DNA from: PGYR01 sp041675005
Lineage (GTDB): Bacteria; Bacteroidota; Ignavibacteria; Kapaibacteriales; UBA2268
Length of the DNA stretch: 64,000 nucleotides
Assembly (NCBI GenBank): GCA_041675005.1
Contig: JBAYUQ010000001.1
Coordinates: 248,001 to 312,000, forward strand
Direction: 5' to 3'
Shown in pieces: positions 63,153 to 64,000 of this stretch. The stretch's first letter is position 1. Every line of letters starts with the position of its first letter. Under the pieces are notes generated by a model. The model searched no databases and was not told the origin of the DNA. It saw only the letters and a program-made list of their open reading frames with translations. The translations under genes were made by a program, and so were the position numbers.

Positions 63153-64000
63153 AATATGACAATAAAGAAGATTTGATAAATCAGATAAAGGAATTTGTAT
63201 CCCAAAGAGAAAAATTTAAGATTGTAAATATAAATGGTGAATTTCTTACAGGTAAAACTTCAGCAATACAAGAACTAATAACTGACATTGACTTTATAAA
63301 TCAATACAACGTTTATTCTTACGTAAATGATTGGGAAAAATATAATTACCTATTTGATATAACTTCAGACTTTTTTGAAAACTCTAATTTGCAACATCCT
63401 GAATTTACGTTCGATGAATCAAAATACTTTGTGAAGAGTTTTTTTGACACTTTGGGTACTCTGAATATTTCGAATAAAGAATTATTCAATGAGGTTAACG
63501 AGTATCTTTTAATTGAAAATAGTAAGCAATTAGATAATTCTTTAAAAACAAAAATTGAAAGTAGTATAAAGAATGATTTGAAAAAGAACTTGCTCTTAAA
63601 CTATTTTGAGATTAGTATAGAATGCTTAATTGCAGATTTACTCAACAATTTCTTTCCTTTGAATAATAAAATTGAATCTCTATCTGATTATCTACTTTCT
63701 AGGGAGCCAATTAAAATACTACTAATATTCGATGATGCACAGTCTGTATCACCTAAGATAGAAAAATGGTTTGAACTATTTTTCTCATATATGACTACTA
63801 AGAAATTAGGCGACTTACTACTATATGACTACAAAGGTAAAGATACACAAATCAAACTTGGTGAATTTTTTACTATTGATTTACTATATATTAGTAGAAA
63901 TAAGTCATTGAATTTAGTAGGAAATGATATCAGATCAGAATTATTAGAACTGAAGTACCCTCAAAATAATGAATTAACAGAAACTTATAAAGAATTATTG
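63149..64000 (+). CDS. P-loop ATPase, 3' end cut by window
   Basis: A frame of 284 codons from ATG at 63149 (overlapping the RsbW-like stop as ATGA) to the right edge, with no stop. It contains Walker A GEFLTGKTS (G30 to T37) and a hydrophobic strand ending in acidic residues, ILLIFDDAQ (D195-D196), as Walker B. Between them are Lys/Asn/Leu-rich helices. The layout suggests an AAA+/STAND-type ATPase, but the family cannot be fixed without the missing C terminus, where a sensor or repeat domain may lie. Confidence 0.7.
   Translation, partial: MKYDNKEDLINQIKEFVSQREKFKIVNINGEFLTGKTSAIQELITDIDFINQYNVYSYVNDWEKYNYLFDITSDFFENSNLQHPEFTFDESKYFVKSFFDTLGTLNISNKELFNEVNEYLLIENSKQLDNSLKTKIESSIKNDLKKNLLLNYFEISIECLIADLLNNFFPLNNKIESLSDYLLSREPIKILLIFDDAQSVSPKIEKWFELFFSYMTTKKLGDLLLYDYKGKDTQIKLGEFFTIDLLYISRNKSLNLVGNDIRSELLELKYPQNNELTETYKELL

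Noticed and set aside
1..64000. CRISPR arrays, insertion sequences or phage genes
   Set aside because: No regularly spaced repeats, transposase motifs or phage structural or integrase genes were seen in the window.

Overview
The window is an AT-rich, densely packed chromosomal stretch (about 50 protein genes, two tRNAs and one RNase P RNA) from a Gram-negative bacterium of the Fibrobacterota-Chlorobi-Bacteroidota (FCB) group. Evidence: a secreted protein with a type IX secretion (T9SS) C-terminal sorting domain (5175-6914), a PorX-type response regulator fused to a PglZ/alkaline-phosphatase-like domain (57719-59290), many outer-membrane beta-barrel proteins, a propeller-type sensor kinase, and promoters that fit the Bacteroidota pattern TTTG-N20-TAnnTTTG (best at 13152-13183 on the minus strand and 34504-34535 on the plus strand). 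Ca. Kapabacteria or Ignavibacteria-like lineages are my best guess; I cannot prove the phylum from the sequence alone.

Layout. 1-364: 5' part of an outer-membrane protein gene. 433-4838: methyltransferase, HMG-CoA-lyase-like enzyme, TauE/SafE permease and acetyl-CoA synthetase. 4839-5174: the only long stretch with neither protein nor RNA gene, carrying a perfect 13-bp palindrome of REP type. 5175-14182: minus-strand block with the T9SS cargo, a beta-barrel protein, riboflavin synthase, RNase R, a GAF/degenerate-GGDEF membrane protein and a secreted protein. 14335-15701: sucD-ndk. 15790-21229: giant propeller histidine kinase overlapping a receiver-kinase. 21305-24490: flavodoxin, nusB, sirtuin, acpS and a SpoU-type RNA methyltransferase. 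24477-26828: amino-acid ABC transporter. 26935-29057: OmpA-like, WD40 and MerR genes. 29184-37426: rpoZ, bamD, tRNA-Leu, a YNR-repeat lipoprotein with a FadL-like protein, mgtE, rpsT, tRNA-Arg and a PAS kinase. 37475-42428: prolyl oligopeptidase, mutS2, yqeY. 42599-46733: YfhO-like membrane protein overlapping a TPR kinase. 46808-50336: rpsP, ffh, a small two-helix membrane ORF and dnaB. 50458-55204: receiver-kinase, outer-membrane protein, Nif3, zinc-ribbon coiled coil, rnpB, an orphan Hpt protein and a TolB/CsgG-like secreted protein. 55196-59290: porX-tsaE-CDF transporter-ruvB. 59494-64000: a ClpB-like protein cut after its first ATPase domain, a beta-barrel protein, an RsbW-like ATP-binding protein and a P-loop ATPase that runs off the window.

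Most genes are housekeeping or envelope genes. Signalling is unusually abundant: four histidine kinases or kinase-receiver hybrids, a receiver-PglZ protein, an Hpt protein, an RsbW-like protein and a GAF/GGDEF-like protein, while the only recognisable DNA-binding regulator is a MerR-type protein. The least familiar part is the right-hand operon (59494-64000), where three consecutive genes overlap by a few bases and join an envelope protein to a GHKL ATPase and a P-loop ATPase.
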